64,000 nt of DNA, from assembly GCF_000717995.1 (NCBI RefSeq), contig NZ_JODM01000002.1:186001-250000 (forward strand), given 5' to 3'. This document shows, one piece after another, positions 24,786 to 34,917 of this stretch (within the stretch, counting starts at the first letter, position 1; every line of letters starts with the position of its first letter). A program made the position numbers and the translations under genes. Under the pieces are notes generated by a model that was not told where the DNA came from, did not search any database, and saw only the letters and a list, made by a program, of their open reading frames with translations. Origin of the DNA: Streptomyces violaceorubidus. GTDB lineage: Bacteria; Actinomycetota; Actinomycetes; Streptomycetales; Streptomycetaceae.

Positions 24786-25839
24786 GTACAAGATCCCCGG
24801 CGGCAAGCTGGTCGTCGTGGACGTGGAGGCCGAGGACGGCGTGCTGCGGCACGTGCGCGTGGCGGGCGACTTCTTCCTGGAACCGGACGAGGCGCTGGAC
24901 GCCGTGAACGGCGCGCTGGAGGGCGCCCCGGCCGACACCGACGCGGCGGGGCTGGCCGCGCGGATCGACGCGGCCGTGCCCGAGGGCACCGTCATGTACG
25001 GGCTGACCTCGGAGGGCGTGGGCATCGCGGTGCGCCGCGCGCTGGCGCACGCCACGGACTGGACGGACTACGACTGGCAGCTGATCCACGAGGGTCCCGA
25101 GGCGCCCGCCCTGCACATGGCCCTCGACGAGGTGCTGACCGCCGAGGTCGCCGCAGGCCGGCGTCCGCCGACGCTCAGGGTGTGGGAGTGGGGCGCCCCG
25201 GCGGTGATCATCGGCAGTTTCCAGTCCCTGCGCAACGAGGTGGACCCCGAGGGCGCCGCCCGGCACGGCATCGAGGTGGTGCGCCGCATCTCCGGCGGCG
25301 GCGCGATGTTCGTGGAGCCCGGCAACACGATCACCTACTCCCTGTCCGTGCCCGAGGCGCTGGTGCAGGGCCTCTCCTTCCAGGACAGCTACGCCTACCT
25401 CGACGACTGGGTGCTCGGCGCGCTCGGCGAGATGGGCATCCGCGCCTGGTACCAGCCGCTGAACGACATCGCCACCGACCAGGGCAAGATCGCGGGCGCC
25501 GCCCAGAAGCGCGTCGTGGGGCCCGGGGGCGGGCCCGGCGCCGTACTGCACCACGTGACCATGTCGTACGACATCGACGCGGACAAGATGCTCGAGGTGC
25601 TGCGGATCGGGCGGGAGAAGATGTCCGACAAGGGCACGAAGTCCGCGAAGAAGCGGGTGGACCCGCTGCGCCGGCAGACCGGGCTGGCGCGCGAGGCCGT
25701 GATCGAGCGGATGATCTCGTCCTTCACCTGGCGGTACGGGCTGACCCAGGGCAAGGTGACGGACGAGGAGCTGGCCCGGGCCCGGGAGTTGGCGCGCACC
25801 AAGTTCTCCTCGGCCGAGTGGACCGCCCGGGTGCCGTGA
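24775..25839 (+). CDS. lplA: Lipoate-protein ligase A with N-terminal accessory domain
   Basis: 354 residues; attaches lipoate (or octanoate) to E2 and GcvH proteins via an acyl-AMP. Residues 1-90 (YKIPGGKLVVVDVEAEDGVL and on) form the LplA C-terminal-type/LplB accessory domain, here placed first; about 95-340 is the catalytic BPL/LplA fold with VVRRISGGGAMFVEPGNTIT and the Lys motif DIATDQGKIAGAAQKR. The domain order is permuted relative to Escherichia coli LplA. GTG 24775 with upstream GGAGGCGGAAC sets the start; the seemingly larger reading frame from 23707 is only the frameshifted kinase running into it. Confidence 0.9.
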   Translation: MHGEYKIPGGKLVVVDVEAEDGVLRHVRVAGDFFLEPDEALDAVNGALEGAPADTDAAGLAARIDAAVPEGTVMYGLTSEGVGIAVRRALAHATDWTDYDWQLIHEGPEAPALHMALDEVLTAEVAAGRRPPTLRVWEWGAPAVIIGSFQSLRNEVDPEGAARHGIEVVRRISGGGAMFVEPGNTITYSLSVPEALVQGLSFQDSYAYLDDWVLGALGEMGIRAWYQPLNDIATDQGKIAGAAQKRVVGPGGGPGAVLHHVTMSYDIDADKMLEVLRIGREKMSDKGTKSAKKRVDPLRRQTGLAREAVIERMISSFTWRYGLTQGKVTDEELARARELARTKFSSAEWTARVP

Positions 25840-25931
25840 GGGCCTCGCTGCATCTCGGGCTCCCACCGGCCGCGGGTGTCGGCTCGATGCCGCGGGCTTC
25901 GACCACCCCGTCGGGGTGAGCCGCCTTCGGG

Positions 25932-25948
25932 ACCCCGATGACCGGGGT
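25932..25948. terminator. Weak hairpin after lplA
   Basis: ACCCCG-ATGAC-CGGGGT, a 6-bp stem with a 5-base loop, lies about 95 bases past the lplA stop. The rest of 25840-26100 shows no gene. Candidate terminator only. Confidence 0.35.
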
Positions 25949-26100
25949 GGTCCCCCGTGAGTGGACCCCGGCACGTTCGTCTGCGTCACCGGGCGGCCAC
26001 GCACCGAGTTCGCCCTTTCGCCCCACGGGGACTCGTGTGACACTGGCGTCCCGTCCGCAGTGCGGGCACCCTCCGCACCGTCCCCCACGAGAAGTGCGCC

Positions 26101-26753
26101 GTGCGTTCTCTTCCCCTGCCGCTCGCCCTGACCGCCCGTCTGGCGCCGGTCGCCGTGCTCGCCACGGCGGGCTGGGCGCTCTCGTCCGGGCCGGACACGT
26201 CACCGGCCGCGAAGGACAAGGCGCCGCCCGACACCGCGAACAGGTCGGCCTCCGCCCCGGCGACCGAGGCGGCGACGAAGACGTACGCCTCCGCTCCGGC
26301 GCCGTGCGAGGCACTGGCCGGGAAGACGATCACCTCGCTGGTGCCGGGGGCCAAGGCGGCCGGCAAGGAGATCCCGTCCACCGACACCGAGGTGCGCCGC
26401 ACCTGTTCCTGGAACGCGCTCAAGGGCTACGACTACCGCTGGCTCGACGTCTCCTTCGAGGTGATGCAGACGGACGAGGCGGCGCTCAAGTCGTACAAGG
26501 AACGGGTCGCCGACCGCAGCGGCGGCGGCGCCGTCCCGGGCCTCGGTGACAGCGCCTACTCGGTCGTGAACCTCACCACCGAGGACAAGCAGCAGACCCG
26601 CGAGGGCACCGTACTGGTCCGCGCCGCCAACGCCCTGGTGACGATCACGTACAACGGCAGCGACTTCGAGTCGAAGAAGGCCCCCGGCACGAACGAGATC
26701 AACAAGGGCGCCATCAAGGCGGCCAAGGAGGCCGTGGCCGCCTTGCGGGGCGG

Positions 26754-26757
<4 letters not shown>
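26101..26757 (+). CDS. Secreted protein of unknown function
   Basis: 218 residues from GTG 26101. It has an N-terminal basic/hydrophobic export signal (LTARLAPVAVLATAGWAL), then a Ser/Ala/Thr/Lys-rich linker to about residue 60 and a folded domain with two Cys (PAPCEALAG near 63 and RRTCSWNAL near 102) likely to form a disulfide. The layout (signal, low-complexity linker, Cys-Cys domain, alternating hydrophobic strands such as TVLVRAANALVTITYNG) resembles the DUF3558-like secreted proteins of actinomycetes, but there is no lipobox. No enzyme motif seen. Its end overlaps the permease stop by four bases (convergent). Confidence 0.75.
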
Positions 26758-28304
<1,547 letters not shown>

Positions 28305-28414
28305 GGGCAGGCCAATCATGCGGTGGGACGGGAGAGGCCGTGCGGGCGGTGCCGAGGGGGGTGCGCGGGTGCGCCCTGGTGCCCGCCCCCGAACGCGGGG
28401 CGGGCGGGGACGGG

Positions 28415-29437
28415 TCAGGCGTTGACGACCGGGATGACCTCCGTGCCGTAGGCGTCGATCACGGCTTCCTGCGCGTCGTGCATGTCGTAGAGCGCGAACT
28501 GGTCGACGCCGAGGGCACGCAGGGCGGTCAGCTTCTCGATGTGCTTCTCGACCGGTCCGATCAGGCAGAACCGGTCGACGATCTCGTCCGGCACGAACCG
28601 GGTGTCGGGGTTGCCGCTGCGCCCGTGGTGGGCGTAGTCGTAGCCCTCGCGGGCCTTGACGTAGTCGGTCAGTTCCTCCGGTACGGCTCCGGTGTGGGCG
28701 CCGTACTTGGCAACCAGGTCGGCCACGTGGTTGCCGACCATGCCGCCGAACCAGCGGCACTGCTCGCGTGCGTGGGCGAGGGCCCCGGGCGAGGAGTCGG
28801 CGGTGACGTAGGCAGGGGCGGCGACACAGACCGTCACCTCCGACGGGTCGCGTCCGGCGGCCTCGGCGGCGTCGCGGACGGCCTTGACCATGTACTCGGT
28901 GAGGTAGAGGTCGGCGAGCTGGAGGATGAAGCCGTCGGCCTCCTCGCCGGTCATCTTCAGGGCTTTGGGACCGTAGGCGGCCATCCACACCGGGACTTCG
29001 GCCCCTGGTTTGATCCAGGGGAACCGGACGACGGTGCCGCCGCCGAGGTCGGCCTCCTCTCCCCTGCCCAGCGCGCGGATCACCCTGATCGCATCGCTCA
29101 TGCGGGCGAGGGTGTTGGGCCTGCGCCCGGCGACCCGCATGGCGGAGTCGCCGCGGCCGATGCCGCAGACGGTGCGGTTGCCGAACATGTCGTTGAGGGT
29201 GGCGAAGGTGGAGGCGGTCACCTCCCAGGTGCGGGTGCCCGGGTTGGTGACCATCGGGCCGATCTTCAGTGTGCTGGTGTGGGCCAGGACCTGGCTGTGG
29301 ATCACGAACGGCTCCTGCCAGAGCACGGCGGAGTCGAAGGTCCAGCCGTGGCTGAAGCCGTTGCGCTCGGCCCGCTTCATCAGGTCCACGACGCGGGAGG
29401 CCGGCGGGTCGGTCTGCAGGACGAGTCCGAAGTCCAT
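28415..29437 (-). CDS. LLM-class flavin/F420-dependent oxidoreductase
   Basis: 340 residues, luciferase-like monooxygenase fold of the group annotated as TIGR03842-type F420-dependent oxidoreductases. It shows MDFGLVLQTDPPASRVVDL, GPMVTNPGTRTWEVTASTFA and the conserved GIGRGDSAMRVAGRRPNTLA. ATG 29437 has AGGAG upstream, 11 bases from the dihydropyrimidinase stop. Position inside the pyrimidine cluster, where no classical dihydropyrimidine dehydrogenase (PreTA/PydA) is seen, suggests it could supply the ring-reducing step using reduced F420, or a RutA-like oxygenation. That is an inference. Confidence 0.85.
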   Translation of the reverse strand: MDFGLVLQTDPPASRVVDLMKRAERNGFSHGWTFDSAVLWQEPFVIHSQVLAHTSTLKIGPMVTNPGTRTWEVTASTFATLNDMFGNRTVCGIGRGDSAMRVAGRRPNTLARMSDAIRVIRALGRGEEADLGGGTVVRFPWIKPGAEVPVWMAAYGPKALKMTGEEADGFILQLADLYLTEYMVKAVRDAAEAAGRDPSEVTVCVAAPAYVTADSSPGALAHAREQCRWFGGMVGNHVADLVAKYGAHTGAVPEELTDYVKAREGYDYAHHGRSGNPDTRFVPDEIVDRFCLIGPVEKHIEKLTALRALGVDQFALYDMHDAQEAVIDAYGTEVIPVVNA

Positions 29438-29448
29438 GGGCACCGCTC

Positions 29449-30852
29449 CTAGTTCAGGTACTGACAGGTGGCGCGCGGGGTGTAGACGCCGTGGCCCTTG
29501 CGCCCGGTGTACTCCCGCTCGGTGACGACCGGTTCGCCGCGCGAGAGCACGCTCTCCACGCGGCCGGTGATCCGCCGGCCCTCGTACGCCGAGTAGTCGA
29601 CGTTCATGTGGTGGGTCCGGGCGGAGACGACCTGCTCGGCGTGCGGGTCGTAGACGACGATGTCGGCGTCCGCGCCGGGCGCGATGGTGCCCTTCTTCGG
29701 GTACAGGCCGAACATCCGGGCCGGGGTGGCGCAGGCGATCTCGATCCAGCGGCGGCGGCTGATGTGGCCGTCCACGACGGCCTGGTGGAGCAGGTCCATG
29801 CGGTTCTCGACGCCGGGCATGCCGTTGGGGATCTTGGAGAAGTCGCCCCGGCCCAGCTCCTTCTGGCCGGTGAAGCAGAAGGGGCAGTGGTCGGTGGAGA
29901 CCACCTGGAGGTCGTTGGTCCGCAGCCCCCGCCACAGCGCCGCCTGGTGCTCCTTGGGCCTGAGCGGCGTACTGCACACGTACTTGGCGCCCTCGAAGCC
30001 GGGCTCGGCGAGATGGTCGGTGGACAGGAACAGGTACTGCGGGCAGGTCTCGCCGAAGACGGGCAGGCCCTCGTCGCGGGCCCGGGTCAGCTCGGCGACC
30101 GCCTCCGTCGCCGAGACGTGCACGACGTACAGCGGTGCCCCCGCCACCTGCGCGAGCCGGATGGCGCGGTGGGTGGCCTCGGCCTCCAGGAGGGCCTTGC
30201 GGACCTCGCCGTGGAAGCGCGGGTCGGTCTCGCCGCGGGCGAGGGCCTGCTCGACCAGGACGTCGATGGCGATGCCGTTCTCGGCGTGCATCATGATCAG
30301 GCCGCCGTTCTCGGCGGCGCGCTGCATGGCACGCAGGATCTGGCCGTCGTCGGAGTAGAAGACGCCGGGGTACGCCATGAACTGCTTGAAGGAGGTCACC
30401 CCCTCCTCCACCAGCAGGTCCATCTCCTTGAGCGTCTTCTCGTTGACGTCGGAGACGATCATGTGGAAGGCGTAGTCGATGGCGCAGTTGCCCTCGGCCT
30501 TGGCGTGCCAGGCGTCCAGTCCGGAGCGCAGGGAGTGTCCGACGCCCTGGATGGCGAAGTCGACGATGGTGGTGGTGCCGCCCCAGGCGGCGGCGCGGGT
30601 GCCGGTCTCGAAGGTGTCGGCGGCGTAGGTGCCGCCGAACGGCATCTCCATGTGGGTGTGCCCGTCGACGCCGCCCGGGATGACGTACTTGCCGCTCGCG
30701 TCCATCACCCGCTCGGCCGTGAACGCCTCGGCCGCCGGGGTGCCGGTCGCGGCGAGGGCGGCGACGCGGCCGTCCTCGATCAGGACGTCGGCGTGGATCT
30801 CGTCGGACGCGGTGACGACGAGGCCACCGCGGATGACGGTACGGCTGCTCAT
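29449..30852 (-). CDS. Dihydropyrimidinase/D-hydantoinase
   Basis: 467 residues, cyclic amidohydrolase that opens 5,6-dihydrouracil or hydantoin rings. The binuclear zinc site is complete: GHTHMEMPF (His-x-His), the carbamylated Lys in GVTSFKQFMAYPG, His in YVVHVSA, the earlier MMHAENG and Asp in VVSTDHCPFCF. Product-binding NGMPGVENRMDLL is present. ATG 30852 follows AGGAGGG. Second enzyme of reductive pyrimidine degradation; the nitrilase (third step) and aminotransferase (beta-alanine use) are encoded upstream in the same cluster. Confidence 0.94.
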   Translation of the reverse strand: MSSRTVIRGGLVVTASDEIHADVLIEDGRVAALAATGTPAAEAFTAERVMDASGKYVIPGGVDGHTHMEMPFGGTYAADTFETGTRAAAWGGTTTIVDFAIQGVGHSLRSGLDAWHAKAEGNCAIDYAFHMIVSDVNEKTLKEMDLLVEEGVTSFKQFMAYPGVFYSDDGQILRAMQRAAENGGLIMMHAENGIAIDVLVEQALARGETDPRFHGEVRKALLEAEATHRAIRLAQVAGAPLYVVHVSATEAVAELTRARDEGLPVFGETCPQYLFLSTDHLAEPGFEGAKYVCSTPLRPKEHQAALWRGLRTNDLQVVSTDHCPFCFTGQKELGRGDFSKIPNGMPGVENRMDLLHQAVVDGHISRRRWIEIACATPARMFGLYPKKGTIAPGADADIVVYDPHAEQVVSARTHHMNVDYSAYEGRRITGRVESVLSRGEPVVTEREYTGRKGHGVYTPRATCQYLN

Positions 30853-30905
30853 GCTGCTGTTCCCTCCTGTCGGGGGCGCGGGCGCCCCGGTGGCTCAGGG
30901 CGCGG

Positions 30906-32234
30906 TCAGCGGGGAGTACGCGCCCGGCGCCCGGTCGCGGTAGAACTGCCAGCGGTCGCGGAGTCGGCGACGGCGTCGGCGACGTGCCGGGCCTCGCGCA
31001 GACCCGCCGGTACGTCCGCCCAGTCGGCGCGGGCTTCGGCGGCCGCGACCACGGCGTGGGCGGTGTCCGGCTGCGCCCGCAGCCGGGTCGCGAAGTGGGC
31101 GGTCAGGGCCCGGGCGTCCTGGTCGGGGGCGAGGCTGAGCAGGACGGCCACGCGGTCGTCGGCGAGCTGGGCGGCGATGCCCGGCAGTCCGAGCCGCCGC
31201 AGCACCCGGGCGGGGCGGGCGGGGTCCCGCTCGCGGACGACGAGGGGGACGAAGACGCGCCGGTTGACCGGCAGGCCCGCGGCACGCGCCCGGGGCAGCA
31301 GGTGCCGCGCGGGCACCGCCCCGCTGACCAGGTCGGTCAGCAGGCTCCGCGCGGACTGCTCCTCCCAGGTGTCCCAGGAGCCCGCGGAAGCGCCCGTGCG
31401 GGTGCCGTCCCCGGCGAGCATGCGGTGCAGGACGAGGGCCTCGGCGGCCCGGTCGGCGAGCAGCCGTCCGGCGGCCCGGTCACCTCCGTAGCCGCACAGC
31501 ACCAGCCGGCCCCAGCGCTCCCCGCGACAGCTCAGCTCGGCACGGACCCAGCCGTCGGCGGACCCGGCACCGGCCTGGCGGGCGATGCGTTCCCAGTCCC
31601 GCAGTACGTCGTCGACGGCCGCCCTCTCCCCCGCCGTGCCGAGGACGCGGTGGGCGAGGTTGGTGACGACGACCGGGCAGCCGGCGTGCCGGGCCACCTC
31701 GTCGAGCAGGCGCTGCACGGGGGCACCGGCGGTGATCAGGCCGGTCAGTTCGGTGCGGACCGCCTCGGAGAGGCTGACGGCGGCGAACTTGCGCCGCAGC
31801 AGCCGGGACTGCACCTCCTCGGTCAGTTCGGCGAAGGGGAAGGGCCGGTGCAGGACGACCATGGGCAGCCCGCAGCGCTCGGCGGCCCGGCGCATCACGG
31901 CGGGCGGGGCGGGGAAGGCGCGGCCGAGGCCGAGCACGACGGCGGCGGCCTCGGCCCGGTCCAGGGAGCGCACGTACTCGCCCTGCTTGTCCTCGTCACC
32001 GGCGAGGAGCACACCCGTGGTCTGGACCATCTCGCCGCCGCTGAGCATCACGCCGACGTCGGCGGCCTCGGCGACGTGCACCCACCGCACCGGCCGGTCG
32101 AGCCGGTGTGCGCCGGCCACCACCTCGGGCTGTCCGGCCCGCACCCGTTCGAGGCCGAGCACCTGACGGACCGACAGGGCCGGCTCCCATGGCTCCCGGG
32201 GCTGCTGTGCCGGGGTCTCGGGGGTGGTGGTCAT
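30906..32234 (-). CDS. PucR-family regulator lacking its DNA-binding end, fused to a nitrilase tail
   Basis: 442 residues. The N-terminal PucR domain (SVRQVLGLERVRAGQPEVVAG to about 150) and the middle GGDEF-like region (FVPLVVRERD to GLREARHVADAVAD, about 320-420) are clear. PucR proteins normally end with an HTH_30 helix-turn-helix about 60-100 residues further on (LxxHRNTLxYRL); this one stops after an unrelated 17-residue tail. In the adjacent frame the last ~65 bases read RDRWQFYRDRAPGAYSPLTA and P, then stop, matching the C-terminus of nitrilases such as the one encoded at 33555 (QQWAFYRDRRPDAYEGLVRP). A deletion joining PucR to a lost nitrilase copy explains both. Start ATG 32234 with AGGAGGCG. 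Confidence 0.85.
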   Translation of the reverse strand: MTTTPETPAQQPREPWEPALSVRQVLGLERVRAGQPEVVAGAHRLDRPVRWVHVAEAADVGVMLSGGEMVQTTGVLLAGDEDKQGEYVRSLDRAEAAAVVLGLGRAFPAPPAVMRRAAERCGLPMVVLHRPFPFAELTEEVQSRLLRRKFAAVSLSEAVRTELTGLITAGAPVQRLLDEVARHAGCPVVVTNLAHRVLGTAGERAAVDDVLRDWERIARQAGAGSADGWVRAELSCRGERWGRLVLCGYGGDRAAGRLLADRAAEALVLHRMLAGDGTRTGASAGSWDTWEEQSARSLLTDLVSGAVPARHLLPRARAAGLPVNRRVFVPLVVRERDPARPARVLRRLGLPGIAAQLADDRVAVLLSLAPDQDARALTAHFATRLRAQPDTAHAVVAAAEARADWADVPAGLREARHVADAVADSATAGSSTATGRRARTPR

Positions 32235-32274
32235 GGCGGCGCCTCCTGGGCCCGGGACGCGGAACGCGGCTCTC

Positions 32275-33558
32275 TCAGATGCTCCGCAGGGCGCGTTCGA
32301 GGATGGCGGCGCCCTCCTCGGCCTCCGCGACGGTGAGGGACATCGGCGGCGCGACGCGCAGCACGCTGGTGCCGTGGCCGCCGCCCTTGCCGACGAGCAG
32401 CCCGCCGGCGCGGGCCTCCTCCAGCACGGTGGCCGCCGCCTCGGGGGCGGCCTCGTCGGTGCCCGGCCGGGTCAGCTCGACGCCGATCATCAGCCCGCGC
32501 CCGCGCACCTCGCGCACGTGCGGCACCTGGGCGGCGGCGGCGCGCAGCCGCTCGATGAGCAGTCCGCCGACGCGCCGCGCGTTGCCCTGGAGGTCGTGCT
32601 CCAGGAGGTAAGTGAGGTTGGCGAGGCCCGCGGCCATGGTGACCTGGGTGCCGCCGAAGGTGGAGATGCTGTTGGCGTCCAGGCAGTTCATGATCTCGGC
32701 GCGGGCGATGACGCCGCCGACGGACATGCCGTTGCCGATGCCCTTGGCGAAGGTGACGATGTCCGGCGGGCCGCTCCGCGCGTGCGCCTGCCAGCCCCAG
32801 AAGTGCTCGCCGGTGCGGCCCCAGCCGGTCTGCACCTCGTCGGCGATCCACAGGATGCCGTGTTCGTGCAGCACCTCGCGGAAGGCGGCGTACAGGCCGT
32901 CCGGCGGGGAGGTGAAGCCACCGACCCCCTGGACGGGTTCGGCGATCAGTGCGGCCGGGGCGCGGGTGTGGCCGAGCAGGTCCTTGAGGTCGGCGACGCA
33001 GGCGTCGATGAAGTCCCGGTCGTCCAGGTCGGCGTAGGGGCCGCGGGTGCGGACGCCGCCGTGGACGTAGAGGGTCTGGAGCGGGGAGAGGGAGGTCGGG
33101 GACCAGCCCCGGTTGCCGGTGATGCCGACGGCGCTGAAGGAGCGGCCGTGGTAGCTGTTGCGCATCGCCAGGACGGTGTTGCTGCGCCGGTGGGCGGTGG
33201 CGAGCAGCAGGGCGGTGTCGTTGGCCTCGGTGCCGGAGGTGGTGAAGAAGACGCGGGCGTCGGGGATGCCGGACAACTGGGCGACGCGCTCGGCGAGTTC
33301 GACCATCGGGCGGTTGAGGTAGAGGGTCGAGGAGTGGACGATCCGGCCGGCCTGCTCGGCGACGGCCTTGGTGACCTCGGGCAGGGCGTGCGCGGTCATC
33401 GTGGTGAGGATGCCGCCGAAGAAGTCGAGGTACTTGTTTCCCTCGGCGTCCCAGACGTGCCGGCCGTCGCCGTGGGTGATCTCCAGCGGGTCCTCGTAGT
33501 AGAGGGCGAGCCAGTCGGGCAGGACGGCGCGGTGGCGGGCGAAGAGGTCGGGGGTCAC
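32275..33558 (-). CDS. Class III aminotransferase, beta-alanine/4-aminobutyrate type
   Basis: 427 residues, PLP-dependent omega-aminotransferase. PLP contacts: TTSGTEANDTALLLA, the Asp of WIADEVQTGWGRTG, and Schiff-base Lys in IVTFAKGIGNGMSVGG. C-terminal RGRGLMIGVELTRPG is typical. GTG 33558 overlaps the nitrilase stop by four bases (GTGA), giving tight coupling to the enzyme that releases beta-alanine (from uracil) or beta-aminoisobutyrate (from thymine). The likely role is transamination of that product to malonate semialdehyde. AGXT2-like enzymes have the same motifs. Confidence 0.9.
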   Translation of the reverse strand: MTPDLFARHRAVLPDWLALYYEDPLEITHGDGRHVWDAEGNKYLDFFGGILTTMTAHALPEVTKAVAEQAGRIVHSSTLYLNRPMVELAERVAQLSGIPDARVFFTTSGTEANDTALLLATAHRRSNTVLAMRNSYHGRSFSAVGITGNRGWSPTSLSPLQTLYVHGGVRTRGPYADLDDRDFIDACVADLKDLLGHTRAPAALIAEPVQGVGGFTSPPDGLYAAFREVLHEHGILWIADEVQTGWGRTGEHFWGWQAHARSGPPDIVTFAKGIGNGMSVGGVIARAEIMNCLDANSISTFGGTQVTMAAGLANLTYLLEHDLQGNARRVGGLLIERLRAAAAQVPHVREVRGRGLMIGVELTRPGTDEAAPEAAATVLEEARAGGLLVGKGGGHGTSVLRVAPPMSLTVAEAEEGAAILERALRSI

Positions 33559-34397
33559 GGCCGCACCAGCCCCTCGTAGGCGTCGGGGCGGCGGTCGCGG
33601 TAGAAGGCCCACTGCTGCCGGACCTCCTCGATGAGGTCGAAGTCCAGGTCGCGGACGACGAGTTCCTCCTTGCTGTCACTGGCGACGTCGCCGACGAACC
33701 GGCCGCGCGGGTCCACGAAGTACGAGGTGCCGTAGAAGTCGTTGTCCCCGTACTCCTCGACGCCGACCCGGTTGATGGCGGCGACGAAGTACTCGTTGGC
33801 GACGGCCGCGGCGGGCTGTTCGAGCTGCCACAGGTGGGCGGAGAGGCCGCGGTGGGTGGCCGAGGGGTTGTACACGAGCTGGGCGCCGCCGAGGCCGAGC
33901 TGGCGCCAGCCCTCGGGGAAGTGGCGGTCGTAGCAGATGTAGACGCCGACCTTGCCGACGGCGGTGTCGAAGACCGGCCAGCCGAGATTGCCGGGCCGGA
34001 AGTAGAACTTCTCCCAGAAGCCCTTGACCTGCGGGATGTGGTGCTTGCGGTAGGTGCCGAGGACGGTGCCGTCGGCGTCGATCACGGCCGCGGTGTTGTA
34101 GTAGAAGCCGGACTGCTCGACCTCGAAGACGGGGACGACGATCACCATGCCGGTCTCGCGGGCGAGGGCCTGCATGCGGCGGACGGTGGGGCCGTCGGGC
34201 ACCGGCTCGGCCCAGCGGTAGTGCGCGGGGTCCTGGACCTGGCAGAAGTAGGGGGCGTTGAACACCTCTTGGAACCCGATGACCTCGGCGCCCCGCCGGG
34301 CGGCCTCGCGGGCGTGCTCCTCGTGTTTCGCCACCATGGACTCGGTGTCGCCGGTCCAGGTGGCCTGGACGAGAGCGGCACGTACGACGTTGGCCAT
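33555..34397 (-). CDS. Nitrilase-superfamily amidohydrolase, probable beta-ureidopropionase
   Basis: 280 residues, first gene of the pyrimidine-degradation cluster. The catalytic triad is present: Glu in IGFQEVFNAPYF, Lys in TYRKHHIPQVKGF and Cys in VYICYDRHFPEG; FQEVFNAPYFCQVQ is characteristic of N-carbamoyl-beta-alanine and N-carbamoylputrescine hydrolases. ATG 34397 is set by AAGGAG seven bases upstream; a start at 34415 would bury that ribosome site. It converts N-carbamoyl-beta-alanine to beta-alanine, CO2 and ammonia if the cluster assignment holds. Confidence 0.9.
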   Translation of the reverse strand: MANVVRAALVQATWTGDTESMVAKHEEHAREAARRGAEVIGFQEVFNAPYFCQVQDPAHYRWAEPVPDGPTVRRMQALARETGMVIVVPVFEVEQSGFYYNTAAVIDADGTVLGTYRKHHIPQVKGFWEKFYFRPGNLGWPVFDTAVGKVGVYICYDRHFPEGWRQLGLGGAQLVYNPSATHRGLSAHLWQLEQPAAAVANEYFVAAINRVGVEEYGDNDFYGTSYFVDPRGRFVGDVASDSKEELVVRDLDFDLIEEVRQQWAFYRDRRPDAYEGLVRP

Positions 34398-34426
34398 GAG
34401 CTGCTCCTTCGACACGACGTCAGAGC

Positions 34427-34442
34427 CTCTACGCCCGTAGAG
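34427..34442. promoter_or_regulatory. Candidate operator before the pyrimidine cluster
   Basis: CTCTACG-CC-CGTAGAG is a perfect 7-2-7 palindrome 30 bases upstream of the nitrilase start, where a cluster regulator would be expected to bind. The next gene in that direction is the unrelated XRE regulator at 34566. Confidence 0.5.
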
Positions 34443-34565
34443 CAGGCCGTAGGGGGACGAACGTAAGCCTGGCCGCGGGGGCTTGCCAAGACCATCGTCG
34501 TCAAGGCGCGGTGTCGATCGTGTTTCGCACTCCTGTGGGTGAGTGCCGCGGTGCGTGCCGCCGCG

Positions 34566-34817
34566 TCAGACCGGCGCGGGCGCGCACCTGCCCACCAGCT
34601 CGTCCATGGACAGTCCCAGGGCGCCGGCCAACGCGGCCACCGTGAAGAACGCCGGGGTGGGCGCCCGGCCGGTCTCGATCTTGCGCAGGGTCTCGGCGGA
34701 GACGCCGGCCTGGGCGGCGACCGCGGTCATGCTCCGCTCGCCGCGGGCCGCGCGGAGCAGACGCCCGAGCTGCTCGCCGCGCTCGCGCTCTTCGGGGGTC
34801 AGAGGGGTCCGTACCAT
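34566..34817 (-). CDS. Small XRE-family helix-turn-helix regulator
   Basis: 83 residues, essentially a single Cro/CI HTH domain: LGRLLRAARGERSMTAVAAQ (helices 1-2), AGVSAETLRKIETGRAPTPA (recognition helix) and the helical end VAALAGALGLSMDELVGRC. ATG 34817. It is divergent from a methionine aminopeptidase gene across 100 bases holding two TAATACCGG/AATACCGG elements, so control of that gene and of itself is likely. No toxin or kinase domain. Confidence 0.9.
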   Translation of the reverse strand: MVRTPLTPEERERGEQLGRLLRAARGERSMTAVAAQAGVSAETLRKIETGRAPTPAFFTVAALAGALGLSMDELVGRCAPAPV

Positions 34818-34890
34818 GGCGTCATTCTAATACCGGCTTCCCGTACCGCCCCCTCCCCCGGCCGGTCCAGCGCCGCCACGTGCGGTCTCC

Positions 34891-34914
34891 AATTAAAATA
34901 CCGGTATAGTAATT
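34891..34914. promoter_or_regulatory. 24-bp palindrome overlapping the promoter of the aminopeptidase
   Basis: AATTA-AA-ATACCGGTAT-AG-TAATT is symmetric at 20 of 24 positions, with the perfect core ATACCGGTAT at 34898-34907. A related TAATACCGG half lies at about 34827-34835, next to the XRE start. A -10-like TATAGT (34905-34910) inside the palindrome is seven bases from the ATG at 34918, so the transcript is probably leaderless and the site would block it directly. Confidence 0.7.
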
Positions 34915-34917
34915 GAC

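Noticed and set aside
23707..25839. Apparent 710-residue histidine kinase-lipoate ligase fusion
   Set aside because: The continuous frame arises because a one-base deletion in the kinase shifts it into the ligase frame. The ligase has its own GTG and ribosome site at 24775, and the true end of the kinase lies in another frame.
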